The notes beneath the pieces are model-generated. The model saw only the letters and a program-made list of their open reading frames with translations, was not told where the DNA came from and searched no databases. Of a DNA stretch of 64,000 nucleotides, positions 25,548 through 34,308 are shown piece by piece. Numbering within the stretch: position 1 is the stretch's first letter; every line of letters starts with the position of its first letter. Source of the stretch: Hymenobacter polaris (GTDB taxonomy: Bacteria > Bacteroidota > Bacteroidia > Cytophagales > Hymenobacteraceae). The position numbers and the translations under genes are program-made. The DNA is taken from NCBI RefSeq assembly GCF_012927305.1, contig NZ_JABBGH010000002.1:558001-622000 (forward strand). The letters are read 5' to 3'.

Positions 25548-26687
25548 CTACCAGAAGCTAGGTTTCACGTTGCTGCCCCGCGTCCGACAATCTACGCACT
25601 CGCTGCTAGAGCCGTAGTAAGTACCAGTTTTCGAGTCGTGGCCAATCGGAACAAACGCGGGCGTTTTAAAAACTTCTTCCCCCATCGAGTCAATGGCGCA
25701 AGCGCGGTAGGGACTATCAAACACCCAATCGCCTGGCAGGGGTAGGTCGGCGCGGTTGATGAATAGGCGCTGGTACTGCACGGTGTGAGCACCCACGTAG
25801 CCCAGCACGGGCTCGGCATTGCCTACCCGGTGCACGTTGCCCGTGAGCTGCACCGGCAGCGGGTCGTTGACCGTGCCCACGGCTTCGGTATTCTTGCGCA
25901 GCAATTCGTAGTAGGCGTACTCGTCGGCCGTTTCAACTACCTGGCTTACCAGCACGCTGTAGCGAATTTTCAGCCGCTCGGCGCGCGCCGAAAAGGCTAG
26001 TAGCTGCCAGTCCGTAACCGCATCTTGGCTGAACTGGGTGGTCGTGCTTTGCTGCACGCGGGACGAGCGTACCGTTTGCCAGCAGGTATAAATGGGCGTG
26101 GTGCGACTTCTGATGTCATCATATACGGAACTGTATTCCAGCGCTGACTCGAAGGCGGCGTTGAACTGCCAGGTTTCGGTGTAGCCCCAGCGGTAATAGC
26201 GCGACTGCCCAGTGGCATCGTGGGTAGTTACCAGTAGCTGCACCTGCTCATCGGCCAGGCGCCAGCCTACTCTATCGAGCGGCGGCGTGACTTTGAGCGG
26301 CACCAAGTCCGACTCGTAGTTGGCGGCGCGGGTGCCCGCCGTGGTGATGCGCAGCTGGTAGCGCCGGTTGGCTGGTAGCACCAGGCTGTCGGACTGGTAC
26401 AGCCCCGCGCTCCGTTCCGTTAGCGGGTAGCGCGCGCCTTGTTCGTCGAAAATAAAAAGCCGGGCGCCCTTCTCGGCGGGTGGCGAGCCGGTGGCGGCCA
26501 CGTTCTCCGTGCGCGAGAGGCGAATGCGCGTCACCCCATTGCCGTTGATGAAGCCGTCTACCACCAGCAGGCTGGCATTGGTGTCGGCTATGTCTGGCAT
26601 ATAGGGATCTACGCAGCCCCCTAGGGCAAGTAGCGTCAGCCGTGCGCCCCAGCGCACAGGCAACTTATGATGAAGTAGCCGACGCAT
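25548..26687 (-). CDS. DUF4249 lipoprotein (copy 1)
   Basis: A 379-residue DUF4249 lipoprotein with lipobox LALGGC. It shares long, nearly identical stretches with its downstream neighbour (LVVDGFINGNG, PPAEKGARLFIFDEQGARY, LTGNVHRVGNAEPVLGYVGA, RGSNVKPSFW), so it is one half of a tandem duplication. Its start overlaps the TonB receptor stop by one base (TGATG on the minus strand), implying translational coupling with the receptor. Divergence between the copies is concentrated in the central segment (about 150-230), which could be the ligand-facing part. Confidence 0.9.
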   Translation of the reverse strand: MRRLLHHKLPVRWGARLTLLALGGCVDPYMPDIADTNASLLVVDGFINGNGVTRIRLSRTENVAATGSPPAEKGARLFIFDEQGARYPLTERSAGLYQSDSLVLPANRRYQLRITTAGTRAANYESDLVPLKVTPPLDRVGWRLADEQVQLLVTTHDATGQSRYYRWGYTETWQFNAAFESALEYSSVYDDIRSRTTPIYTCWQTVRSSRVQQSTTTQFSQDAVTDWQLLAFSARAERLKIRYSVLVSQVVETADEYAYYELLRKNTEAVGTVNDPLPVQLTGNVHRVGNAEPVLGYVGAHTVQYQRLFINRADLPLPGDWVFDSPYRACAIDSMGEEVFKTPAFVPIGHDSKTGTYYGSSSECVDCRTRGSNVKPSFW

Positions 26688-29479
26688 CAGAAACGAAAAT
26701 TGTAGGTGACCGTCGGGATAGGTTCGCCAAAGATGGAGAGCTTGTAGCCCTTTATTTGGCCATTAACCGTTTGGAAATAAACCGAGTAGGGGTTGCGCCG
26801 GCCCAGCAGGTTGTATACGGCCACCGTCCAGGAGCTGTGGGCCAGCTTCTCGATTTTGTGGTTGCCCTCGAAGTTCACGGCCAAGTCCACGCGGTAGTAG
26901 TCGGGCACCCGGTAGGCGTTGCGGTCAGAAAAATACACGCGCAGGGCCTGGTCCACGTAGTACTTGGCCAGCGGCAGCGTGATGGGCCGCCCGGTGCTGT
27001 AGTTGAAGTTGAGCGAGGCGTTGAAGCGCCGCGAGAAGCGGTAGTTGCCCACTAGCGTCACGTCGTGCGGCTTGTCGTAGTTGCTGGGGTACCAGGCGCC
27101 GCCGTTCACCTGGTCGGTGGCGGTGTTCACCTGCACCAGCGAGCGGGCGTAAGTGTAGCTCAGCCAGCCGTTTATCTTGCCCTCGGTTTTGCGCAGCAGG
27201 GCTTCCACGCCGTAGGCCCGGCCCTCGGCGTTCACCAGGTCGGTTTCGAGGTGGGGGTTCAGCAGCAGGATGGCGCCGCTCTTGTAGTCCAGAAAATCGT
27301 GGGTGCGCTTGTAGTAGCCTTCCAGCGAAAACTCCACCGTGTTGCGCTTGAAGTTGTGGTAGTACCCTAGGCTCACCTGGTCGCCCACCTGCGGCCGGAT
27401 GTAGTTGTCGCTCAGCTTCCAGCTATCGGTGGGCGACACCACGGTGGTATTCGTGAGCTGGTGGATGTACTGGCGCATCCGCGTCAGACTGGCCTTCACC
27501 GACGAGTGGGCCGTCAGCTCCAGCCGGGTCGAGAAGCGCCACTCGGGCCCGCTGTAGTGGGCCAGCACCTGGCCGGCGCCGTAGGTGCTGGTGCCGGTGG
27601 CGGTGCTCTCGCTGCGCGAAATGCCCTCCTGGTAGTTGGTGACCGTGCGGGGCCCTAGGGCCTGAAAGAACGAGTACCGCAACCCCGCCTGCACCGAAAA
27701 CTTGGGGCTGATGTCGAACCGTTCCGAGGCATATACCGCGCTTTCCACCGCCCGCTCGTGCTGGATGGTGACGGGCAGCAGCAGCGACTGCTCGCCCAGC
27801 GGCTGCAGGTTGCCCGGCTGGGTATTATACAAAATAGAGCTGGCCCCAAAGTCCAGCGTGTGCTTGGCGCTGGCCAGGTAGTTGAAGTTGGCCTGCCCCG
27901 ACACCTGTTTGATGGAGTAATCGAAGGTGGACGCGGCGGCCGCGTTGCGCGTGGTTGAGAGCCCGAAATCGTAGCTGCTGTACGCGCCGATGAAATAGGC
28001 CTGGAGCTTGTCGGTGAAGTCGTGCCGCCACTTCAGGCTAGCCGCCGTGTTGTGGTAATTGTACACGGTGTCGCTGGCCAGCCGGAAGCGGTCTCGGCTG
28101 TAGTAGCCACTCGCGTACAGTGAGTTGTGCGCGTCGAAATCGTAGGTAACGTAGGCGTTGAGGTCGTAGAACGAGGCCGCGCTGTTCTTCAGCGCACTGT
28201 TGGGCACCAGGTGCAGCAGCCAGTCCGAATACGAGGCGCGGCCGCTCACCAAGTACGAGCCCTTGGCGGTGCCATCGCCGCGGCTGCCTAGGGGCCCTTC
28301 CAGCGCCAGGCGGCTGGTAAGGGGCCCAATGCCGCCCGAGCCGCCAAACTTCTTGCGCCCGCCCTCGCGCCCCTGAATGTCGAGCACCGATGAGAGGCGC
28401 CCGCCGTAGCGCACCGGTATCGCGCTTTTGTACAAATCGACCGACTTGATTACGTCGGGATTAAAAGCCGAAAAGAAGCCGAATAAGTGCGCCGGATTAT
28501 AAATCACGGCGTCGTTGAAGAGCACCAGGTTCTGGTCGGTGCCGCCGCCGCGCACGCTCATGCCGGTGCTGCCCTCGCCCACGGTTTTCACGCCCGGCAG
28601 CGCCATCACCACCCGCAGGATGTCGGCCTCGCCAAACACGGTGGGCACCTGCTTAATCGTCTTGATGTCCAGCGTTTGCACGCCCATTTGCAGGCCGCGC
28701 ACGTTGCGCTCCTTTTGGCCTTCCACCACCACCTCGTTCAGTACGGCCACGTCGGGCGCCACTTCCAGGTCGAGCTGCCCGCTGCCGTGCAGCCACACCT
28801 GCCGCCGCGCCGCGCGCACCCCCATGCCCCGGATGTTGACGTTGTAGCGACCCGGCGGCAAGGTCAGCGCGTAGCGCCCCTCGCGGTCGGTGGAGGCGCC
28901 CACGCTCGGGTTCTCCACGTACACGGCCACCCCAATGGCGGGCCGCCCGCTATCGGCCAGCCGCACCACGCCCGAGAGGGTGGCCTTGCTGCCGGGCGTG
29001 GTGGCTTGCCGCGGCCCCACCTCGTAGAGCTTAAACTCGGAGCTGCCCGCCGCCGTGGCCGCCGCGCTGGTGGCGGCACTGGGGGGGCTGGGCGGGCCGG
29101 CGGGCCCTAGGGCCGGCGCGGCGCCCGGCTGGAAGTAGCTGTCGGGTAGCTGGGTTTGCAGCGGGTAGTCTTTGGTCACGAACACGCGCCGCGTGGCCTC
29201 GTCGATGGCGAATTGGAGGCGCGTGGTTTGCTGCACCCGCGTGAGCAGCGCCACCAGCGGCAGGGCATCGGCCTGCACGCGCACCGTCACGGTGTCGGTA
29301 GCGGCTGGGTCGAAGTAAAAGCGGTAGGGCGTCTGGGCTTCCAGGCGCTGCACGAACTGCTCGAAGCGTAGGCCCCGAAAGTCGCCGCTGATGGTGGTAG
29401 CGGCCGGCTGCTGCGCCCAGGCCCCGGGCCCGGCCAGCAGCAACGCCCCGCCAAATAGCCAGGGGTAAAGTTTGCTCAT
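26687..29479 (-). CDS. TonB-dependent receptor with STN domain
   Basis: A 930-residue outer-membrane receptor. Signal peptide to WAQQ, then an STN (secretin/TonB N-terminal) domain about 30-110, a carboxypeptidase-like domain about 165-250 (ATLSGVVRLADSGRPAIGVA), the plug about 270-390 (VRGGGTDQNLVLFNDAVIYN) and the barrel ending TYNFRF. The STN domain suggests coupling to a FecR-type anti-sigma factor, but no sigma/anti-sigma pair is in this window. It is followed by two DUF4249 genes and an MG2/plug gene in one operon. The ligand is unknown; nothing points to a particular metal or sugar. Confidence 0.92.
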   Translation of the reverse strand: MSKLYPWLFGGALLLAGPGAWAQQPAATTISGDFRGLRFEQFVQRLEAQTPYRFYFDPAATDTVTVRVQADALPLVALLTRVQQTTRLQFAIDEATRRVFVTKDYPLQTQLPDSYFQPGAAPALGPAGPPSPPSAATSAAATAAGSSEFKLYEVGPRQATTPGSKATLSGVVRLADSGRPAIGVAVYVENPSVGASTDREGRYALTLPPGRYNVNIRGMGVRAARRQVWLHGSGQLDLEVAPDVAVLNEVVVEGQKERNVRGLQMGVQTLDIKTIKQVPTVFGEADILRVVMALPGVKTVGEGSTGMSVRGGGTDQNLVLFNDAVIYNPAHLFGFFSAFNPDVIKSVDLYKSAIPVRYGGRLSSVLDIQGREGGRKKFGGSGGIGPLTSRLALEGPLGSRGDGTAKGSYLVSGRASYSDWLLHLVPNSALKNSAASFYDLNAYVTYDFDAHNSLYASGYYSRDRFRLASDTVYNYHNTAASLKWRHDFTDKLQAYFIGAYSSYDFGLSTTRNAAAASTFDYSIKQVSGQANFNYLASAKHTLDFGASSILYNTQPGNLQPLGEQSLLLPVTIQHERAVESAVYASERFDISPKFSVQAGLRYSFFQALGPRTVTNYQEGISRSESTATGTSTYGAGQVLAHYSGPEWRFSTRLELTAHSSVKASLTRMRQYIHQLTNTTVVSPTDSWKLSDNYIRPQVGDQVSLGYYHNFKRNTVEFSLEGYYKRTHDFLDYKSGAILLLNPHLETDLVNAEGRAYGVEALLRKTEGKINGWLSYTYARSLVQVNTATDQVNGGAWYPSNYDKPHDVTLVGNYRFSRRFNASLNFNYSTGRPITLPLAKYYVDQALRVYFSDRNAYRVPDYYRVDLAVNFEGNHKIEKLAHSSWTVAVYNLLGRRNPYSVYFQTVNGQIKGYKLSIFGEPIPTVTYNFRF

Positions 29480-29506
29480 GGAAAAGAATGGAAGTACTAC
29501 CGGGCC

Positions 29507-30286
29507 CTAGGGCCGCAGCGTGTAATAATAGCGCAGCAGCCGCTCGGCCGACTCAACCCGGCCAGCGGGCGCAAAGCTGAGCTGCTGCTGCCGGGCGTAG
29601 CGCTGCACCTCGGCCTGGTGATCGGGCAGCAGGGCCAGCAGCTGTTTCAGGTTCGCTACCTCGGCCGTGGCCGTGGCCGTGCGCAGGTACAGCGCATCGG
29701 TTTGGCGGTACTCCAGGGTAAGCGCCTGGCTGATAATGGCCTGGAACACGCGCTTGCTATGCCGGACCAGCAGGCGCACCGGGCCGTCGGCCAGCAGCTC
29801 GTAGAAGCCCGTGGGCAGCGAGCCTGCCGCAAGCGAGTCGCCCACCACGCGCACGAAGCGGTGGCCGCCGAGCGTAAACGACGCCACTTTTTCGGGCACC
29901 AGCATAATGGCCACGGCCTGCCCTGGATACAGCAAAACGGGCTGGTCGCGCACCAGGTCGTAGCGCAGGGGTAGGTTAGCGAACGTGCCGCCTCGGTACA
30001 CCACACTGCCAGTTTGCGCCTCCGGCCCCCCAAAGAACTGGTGGCCCCGCGTGCCCGGCACCTTGTAGTCCACGTACTCGGCGCCATCGTAGAGCACCGT
30101 TTCGAGGCCTAGGGCACTGGTATAGGTGCGGGTGGCGGCCGCCACGCTGGCGGCCACCGTGGCCGAGTCGGCCGCGGCCAGCACCTGGGCGGCGGCGGGT
30201 TGCAGGTAGGCGCTCAGCAGCCCCCCAAGTAGCGCCGGCTGCCACCAGCGCATCAGGCGAAAGCCACGACGTAAAGTAGTTTTCAT
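29507..30286 (-). CDS. Secreted protein, unknown function
   Basis: A 259-residue exported protein that I cannot assign to a named family. Signal peptide to QPAAAQ; an internal Met at 30253 (MRWWQPALL) is an alternative start. The body is predicted beta-rich: LETVLYDGAEYVDY, GSVVYRGGTFANLPLRYD, PEKVASFTLGGHRFVRV, GFYELLADGPVRLLVRHSK; the C terminus is helical. It is the first gene of the minus-strand row leading into the STN TonB receptor (27-nt gap), so it may act with the receptor in the envelope. Confidence 0.7.
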   Translation of the reverse strand: MKTTLRRGFRLMRWWQPALLGGLLSAYLQPAAAQVLAAADSATVAASVAAATRTYTSALGLETVLYDGAEYVDYKVPGTRGHQFFGGPEAQTGSVVYRGGTFANLPLRYDLVRDQPVLLYPGQAVAIMLVPEKVASFTLGGHRFVRVVGDSLAAGSLPTGFYELLADGPVRLLVRHSKRVFQAIISQALTLEYRQTDALYLRTATATAEVANLKQLLALLPDHQAEVQRYARQQQLSFAPAGRVESAERLLRYYYTLRP

Positions 30287-30571
30287 AGCAACTGGGGAGC
30301 GAGCTTATACAAGTGCGAAAATTGCATCTAGTCTTCACAATGTGCAAGATATACTGGCGCCGCATTTTGCCCGTTCACTTCACTTTACGACAGCCAAACC
30401 AGCGATTTTTAGCGGTATTATTTGGGTGGCGTAGCCCCGCCGCTGCGTGGGCGCCTCGCCGCCGGGCTGCCTACGGCAGTTGCCTAGCAAGCGCCCCGCG
30501 GGTTGCCTTTCCGCAGTCAAGCAGGTGGGGGGGGGCACTGACCAACTAGCTGAGCCAGTTAATTTGGCGCC

Positions 30572-31219
30572 GTGTATTACCTGATTCCGGGCCTAGGGGC
30601 CGATGAGCGCGTTTTTCGCCGCCTACACCTGCCGGGCCCCGCGGTGGTGCTGCCATGGCTACCCCCCCTAGGCCCCGCCGAACCCTTAGCCAACTATGCC
30701 GCGCGCTTGGCCGCAGCCGTGCCCCTGGGCCAGCCCTGTTGGCTGGTGGGCGTGTCGTTTGGGGGGCTGCTGGCGCAGGAGGTTGGTCGGCTGCGGCCCC
30801 TGGCGCGGGTGGTGCTCGTTTCCAGTATCAGCAGCCCCGCCCAGCTGCCCTGGCTGCTACAACTGGCGGGCGCTACGGGCCTGCACCGGCTGGTGCCGTT
30901 TGGCCTGCTGGCGCGGCTGCCGCGGGCGGCGCAGTGGTTTTTTGGCGCGCGCGGCGGTGCCGAGTACCGCTTGCTCAGCGAGATTTTGCGCGCTACCAAC
31001 CCCGCGTTTGCTCGCTGGGCCACGGCGCAGTTGCTGGAGTGGCGTGGGCCGGGGCTGCCGGGCGCCGTGCGCATCCACGGCACCCGCGACCGGCTGCTGC
31101 CCGCTGGCCGGGCCTCCATCAACTACCTGCTGCCCGGCGCCGGCCACTTCCTCATCGTCAGCCACGCCCGGCAGCTTAGCACTATTCTGCACGAGCTAGC
31201 TGCCGCGTCGCTACCTTAG
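30572..31219 (+). CDS. Alpha/beta hydrolase
   Basis: A 215-residue alpha/beta hydrolase. The oxyanion/strand motif IPGLGADERVF opens the protein. The nucleophile elbow is GVSFGG (Ser), the acid is the Asp of HGTRDRLLP, and the His is in GAGHFLIV, giving a complete triad. It is a short cytosolic form with a reduced lid region. A GTG at 30572 is used as the start because the frame closes soon upstream and the motif begins right after it. The substrate is unknown. The 285 nt upstream contain no other gene. Confidence 0.82.
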   Translation: MYYLIPGLGADERVFRRLHLPGPAVVLPWLPPLGPAEPLANYAARLAAAVPLGQPCWLVGVSFGGLLAQEVGRLRPLARVVLVSSISSPAQLPWLLQLAGATGLHRLVPFGLLARLPRAAQWFFGARGGAEYRLLSEILRATNPAFARWATAQLLEWRGPGLPGAVRIHGTRDRLLPAGRASINYLLPGAGHFLIVSHARQLSTILHELAAASLP

Positions 31220-31257
31220 AAGTTGCTTTCCTATTCGCTAGTAGTTGCTTTTTGCCT

Positions 31258-31956
31258 ATGTCGCTTATTTACGCATTGCGAGGCGGCCTACTTGGGCTGG
31301 TGCTCTGGAGTGCCCCTAGGGCTGGTATGGCTCAAGCGGCGGCGGTGCCCGCCGCGGCTACTTCGGCTCCTTCATCACCCTGGCTGCTGAAGGGCGGGCT
31401 GCGCCTCACGCACCTTAGCTACAGCCGCACCGCTACCAGCTGGCGCCTGCTAATGCCGTTGTCGCTGGCTGCCGAACGCCGCGTAGGTTCGCGCCTGAGT
31501 TGGTATGCCCAGTTCGATGCCGATATGCAGCTGGCCAGTACCAGTCTGCGCCGCCGCCGGGCGGTCGTAGGGTCCAACACTACCCTGCCTGCGGTGGCCC
31601 TGGGCCTCGGCGCCCGCTGCTACTACGGCCGCCCCGCCGGCGCCACCCGCCAGCAGCCCGGCGTGCCCGAGCTGGGTAAGTACCTGGCGCTTGAAGCCAG
31701 CGCCACGCTGAGCCAAGCCGGTACCAGCGCCACAAGCACAACCCGCGGCGCTGTAGGCAACCATAATACGCTGCTCGTGCCGGCGCTCTACGCGCTGTGG
31801 GGGGTGCAAAACCGGCTGCGCCCGCACCTGCTCTACGACTTGAGCGCGGGCCTGGGCGTGCTGGCGCCCACCCGCACTAACGCCGAATATTACCTACCTC
31901 GCCACGGCTGGGACGTGGGCGCTCAGGTAAATATCCGCTTCTACCTAACCCGGTAA
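31258..31956 (+). CDS. Putative outer-membrane beta-barrel protein
   Basis: A 232-residue exported protein, no family recognised. Signal peptide about 1-27 (to GMAQA). Alternating hydrophobic and polar strands (LRLTHLSYSRTATSWRLLMPLSL, SRLSWYAQFDADMQLAS, LYALWGVQNRLRPHLLYDL) and a final VGAQVNIRFYLTR are typical of small outer-membrane barrels. TTG 31252 is in frame two codons upstream, but ATG 31258 is preferred. It is followed by a terminator shared with the convergent ribosomal-protein genes. Confidence 0.65.
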   Translation: MSLIYALRGGLLGLVLWSAPRAGMAQAAAVPAAATSAPSSPWLLKGGLRLTHLSYSRTATSWRLLMPLSLAAERRVGSRLSWYAQFDADMQLASTSLRRRRAVVGSNTTLPAVALGLGARCYYGRPAGATRQQPGVPELGKYLALEASATLSQAGTSATSTTRGAVGNHNTLLVPALYALWGVQNRLRPHLLYDLSAGLGVLAPTRTNAEYYLPRHGWDVGAQVNIRFYLTR

Positions 31957-31977
31957 ATAAGCCCCTAGGGCACACGG

Positions 31978-32009
31978 AAAGGGCTGCCCCGCTAGGAGCA
32001 GCCCTTTCT
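31978..32009. terminator. Bidirectional terminator
   Basis: The stem AAAGGGCTGC / GCAGCCCTTT with a 12-nt loop lies between the convergent barrel gene and rpmA and would work in both directions. Confidence 0.75.
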
Positions 32010-32034
32010 GCAGCTATATAACTAGAAGAATAAC

Positions 32035-32313
32035 TTAGGCAGCAGCTTCGGCCGATACGGTGGCCGGCACTACCGATACGAACGAGCGTTCGTCGCGGCC
32101 TTTGCGGAATACCACGGTGCCATCAACCAACGCAAACAGCGTGTGGTCTTTGCCAATGCCCACGCCCGAGCCGGGGTGGTGCTTGGTGCCGCGCTGCCGC
32201 ACGATGATGTTACCGGCGATGAGCGACTGCCCGCCGAAGATTTTCACGCCGAGGCGCTTGCTATGCGATTCACGGCCGTTGTTGGACGAGCCGACGCCTT
32301 TTTTGTGTGCCAT
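32035..32313 (-). CDS. rpmA: 50S ribosomal protein L27
   Basis: A 92-residue L27, located at the peptidyl-transferase centre. It starts directly with [16 protein letters not shown], so there is no cleavable N-terminal extension of the Firmicutes type. Signature [15 protein letters not shown] and [10 protein letters not shown] are intact. It is downstream of rplU on the minus strand, the usual L21-L27 pair, with an unusually long repeat-bearing spacer of 130 nt. Confidence 0.98.
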   Translation of the reverse strand: MAHKKGVGSSNNGRESHSKRLGVKIFGGQSLIAGNIIVRQRGTKHHPGSGVGIGKDHTLFALVDGTVVFRKGRDERSFVSVVPATVSAEAAA

Positions 32314-32323
32314 TTTAGTTTGA

Positions 32324-32436
32324 GCTATTAGCTAATAGCCAGTAGCTGTTAGCTTTTGTTAGATAAAAACAGGCTGATTAAGCAGAAGCCAACAGCTAAG
32401 GGCTGCATTAAAGCCCCCGCTAGTAGCCAACAGCTT
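32324..32436. repeat. Repeat-rich spacer between rplU and rpmA
   Basis: Contains a perfect 16-bp palindrome (GCTATTAGCTAATAGC at 32324-32339). TAGCTGTTAGCTT at 32343-32355 is mirrored imperfectly by AAGCCAACAGCTA at 32387-32399, with a third related copy at 32425-32436. Such AGCTATTAGC-type repeats are AT-rich and unlike the flanking genes. Confidence 0.6.
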
Positions 32437-32443
32437 AACCAAA

Positions 32444-32749
32444 CTAGCCGATGCTGTTAATCAGAACCTTGGTGAACTGCTGGCGATGGCCGTTCATTTT
32501 CTTGTAGCCCTTGCGGCGCTTCTTCTTGAACACCAGCACTTTGTCGCCCTGTACGTGGGCCACGATAGTGCCCTTCACGGCCACGTCCAGGGTAGGCGCA
32601 CCTACGCTGATAGTGCCGTTGTCGTCGGTGAGCAGGGCGTTCCCAAAATCAACCGAATCGCCGATATTACCGGCCAGACGGTGGGCATACACAAATTTAT
32701 TAGCCTCAACCTTAGTCTGTTGGCCGGCGATAGTTACGATGGCGTACAT
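32444..32749 (-). CDS. rplU: 50S ribosomal protein L21
   Basis: A 101-residue L21 binding 23S rRNA. MYAIVTIAGQQTKVEANKF is the canonical N terminus; an in-frame extension of 12 residues upstream (to 32785) is not expected for L21, so ATG 32749 is used. The C-terminal KKKRRKGYKKMNGHRQQFT is the signature. It is the first gene of the L21-L27 operon. Confidence 0.98.
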   Translation of the reverse strand: MYAIVTIAGQQTKVEANKFVYAHRLAGNIGDSVDFGNALLTDDNGTISVGAPTLDVAVKGTIVAHVQGDKVLVFKKKRRKGYKKMNGHRQQFTKVLINSIG

Positions 32750-32950
32750 GATAGTTCGCGGTAGGGTTCTCAAAAGGGAAGGCAAAAGTACGGCTTTTTC
32801 TCGGCAAATCCAAACCTAAGTGGTTAATCATCATTCGCTCGGCCCCGGCCGGCCGACGTCAATGCTGGTAAAAGACCTAAAAATTTTGTCACCCTGACAG
32901 CCATAGGCTAAGTAATTGATAGTAAGTCGGAGATTAAGAATAGTGATTTT

Positions 32951-32990
32951 TGTGGACAACCGCCGTTATCCACAGTTAAAATGTGGATAA
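32951..32990. promoter_or_regulatory. DnaA-box cluster upstream of nrdB
   Basis: TTATCCACA at 32966-32974 and its complement TGTGGATAA at 32982-32990 are perfect DnaA boxes (TTATNCACA); TGTGGACAA at 32951-32959 differs by one base. Three boxes in 40 nt lie about 95 nt upstream of the nrdB promoter. The rest of 32750-33206 has no gene. Confidence 0.65.
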
Positions 32991-33084
32991 GTGGTTATAA
33001 ATCGGCTTATTCAGCGCGCTTGCTTCATGCGCTACTCACAGCCTGGGCCTGCCACGCGCCACAAGGCCCCGGACGAACGAGCAA

Positions 33085-33115
33085 TTTGGCTAAGGAGTTG
33101 GCCGGCCTATCTTTG
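33085..33115 (+). promoter_or_regulatory. nrdB promoter
   Basis: TTTG at 33085-33088, a 19-nt spacer, and TATCTTTG at 33108-33115, an excellent match to the Bacteroidetes -33/-7 consensus. The predicted transcript starts near 33121, about 86 nt before the nrdB ATG. Confidence 0.7.
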
Positions 33116-33206
33116 AAAAACCGGCTGGCAGCGTCGAGTTCAAGCTCGCCACGCCAACTGATGCCCGCAACTTGTTTATTCGTTTCATTTTGAAACCCTA
33201 GCCTAC

Positions 33207-34166
33207 ATGGAGCCTTTACTCGCCGAAAATCCTAATCGCTTCGTCCTTTTTCCCATCCAAAACCCTCAGGTGTGGGAGTTCTATAAAAAGGCGGAAGCCT
33301 CGTTCTGGACGGCCGAGGAAATCGACCTCAGCCAGGACCAGAAGGACTGGAACGGCCTGAACGACAATGAGCGCCACTTCATCAAGCACGTGCTGGCCTT
33401 CTTCGCCGCTAGCGACGGCATCGTGAACGAGAACCTGGCCATCAACTTCATGCAGGAAGTGCAGATGCCCGAGGCGCGCTGCTTCTACGGCTTCCAGATT
33501 ATGATGGAAAACATTCACAGCGAGACGTATTCGCTGCTGATTGACACCTACATCAAGGACCCCAAGGAGAAGGACTACCTCTTCAATGCCCTCGACACGG
33601 TGCCCGCCGTGCAGCGCAAGGGCCAGTGGGCCCTCACGTGGATTAACTCCGAGAACTTCGCCGAGCGCCTCATCGCCTTCGCCGCCGTGGAGGGCATCTT
33701 CTTCTCGGGCTCGTTCTGCTCTATCTTCTGGCTTAAGAAGCGCGGCCTGATGCCCGGCCTCACGTTCTCGAACGAGCTGATTTCGCGCGACGAGGGGCTG
33801 CACTGCGACTTCGCCTGCCTGCTCTACAGCTACCTCGAAAACAAGCTGCCCGAGGCCCGCGTGCAAGAAATCATCCGCGACGCGGTGACCATCGAGCAGG
33901 AGTTCGTGACCGACGCGCTGCCGGTGAGCCTCATTGGCATGAACGCCCGCACCATGAGCCAGTACATCGAGTTTGTGGCCGACCGCCTGCTGGTGGCCCT
34001 AGGGTGCGGCAAGATTTACAACTCAACCAACCCCTTCGACTTCATGGAAATGATTTCGGTGCAGGGCAAGACCAACTTCTTCGAGAAGCGCGTGGCCGAG
34101 TACCAGAAAGCGGGCGTCATGACCGAGCGCGCCGACAATATGTTCTCGCTCGACGAGGATTTTTAA
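33207..34166 (+). CDS. nrdB: Ribonucleotide reductase class Ia, small subunit
   Basis: A 319-residue R2 protein that houses the di-iron tyrosyl radical. Metal ligands and radical are visible: Asp70 in [10 protein letters not shown], Glu101 and His104 in ENIHSETY, and Tyr108 as the radical site. The radical Tyr is present, so this is the standard Fe-tyrosyl type. It partners NrdA, encoded 3.9 kb downstream, with a DUF6624 gene and a two-component system between. DnaA boxes upstream suggest cell-cycle-linked expression as in E. coli nrd. A terminator follows. Confidence 0.97.
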   Translation: MEPLLAENPNRFVLFPIQNPQVWEFYKKAEASFWTAEEIDLSQDQKDWNGLNDNERHFIKHVLAFFAASDGIVNENLAINFMQEVQMPEARCFYGFQIMMENIHSETYSLLIDTYIKDPKEKDYLFNALDTVPAVQRKGQWALTWINSENFAERLIAFAAVEGIFFSGSFCSIFWLKKRGLMPGLTFSNELISRDEGLHCDFACLLYSYLENKLPEARVQEIIRDAVTIEQEFVTDALPVSLIGMNARTMSQYIEFVADRLLVALGCGKIYNSTNPFDFMEMISVQGKTNFFEKRVAEYQKAGVMTERADNMFSLDEDF

Positions 34167-34200
34167 ACAACGGTTAAGCTAACAACTAGCTGGTTAAAAT

Positions 34201-34239
34201 AGAAAAGCTTATCCCGAAAGGGGTAGGCTTTTCTGTTTT
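34201..34239 (+). terminator. Terminator of nrdB
   Basis: The hairpin AGAAAAGCTTATCCC / GGGGTAGGCTTTTCT with a T-rich tail lies 35 nt after the nrdB stop. Confidence 0.75.
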
Positions 34240-34308
34240 AAAGTCAATTAGATAGATAAGGAAATAGTAGCTTGCACGTTATTCGCCTAGCTTAATTTAT
34301 TCTACCTC

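Noticed and set aside
32951..32990. DnaA boxes as a chromosomal origin
   Set aside because: Only three boxes, no dnaA or dnaN neighbours, and a position at the nrdB promoter better explained by gene regulation.
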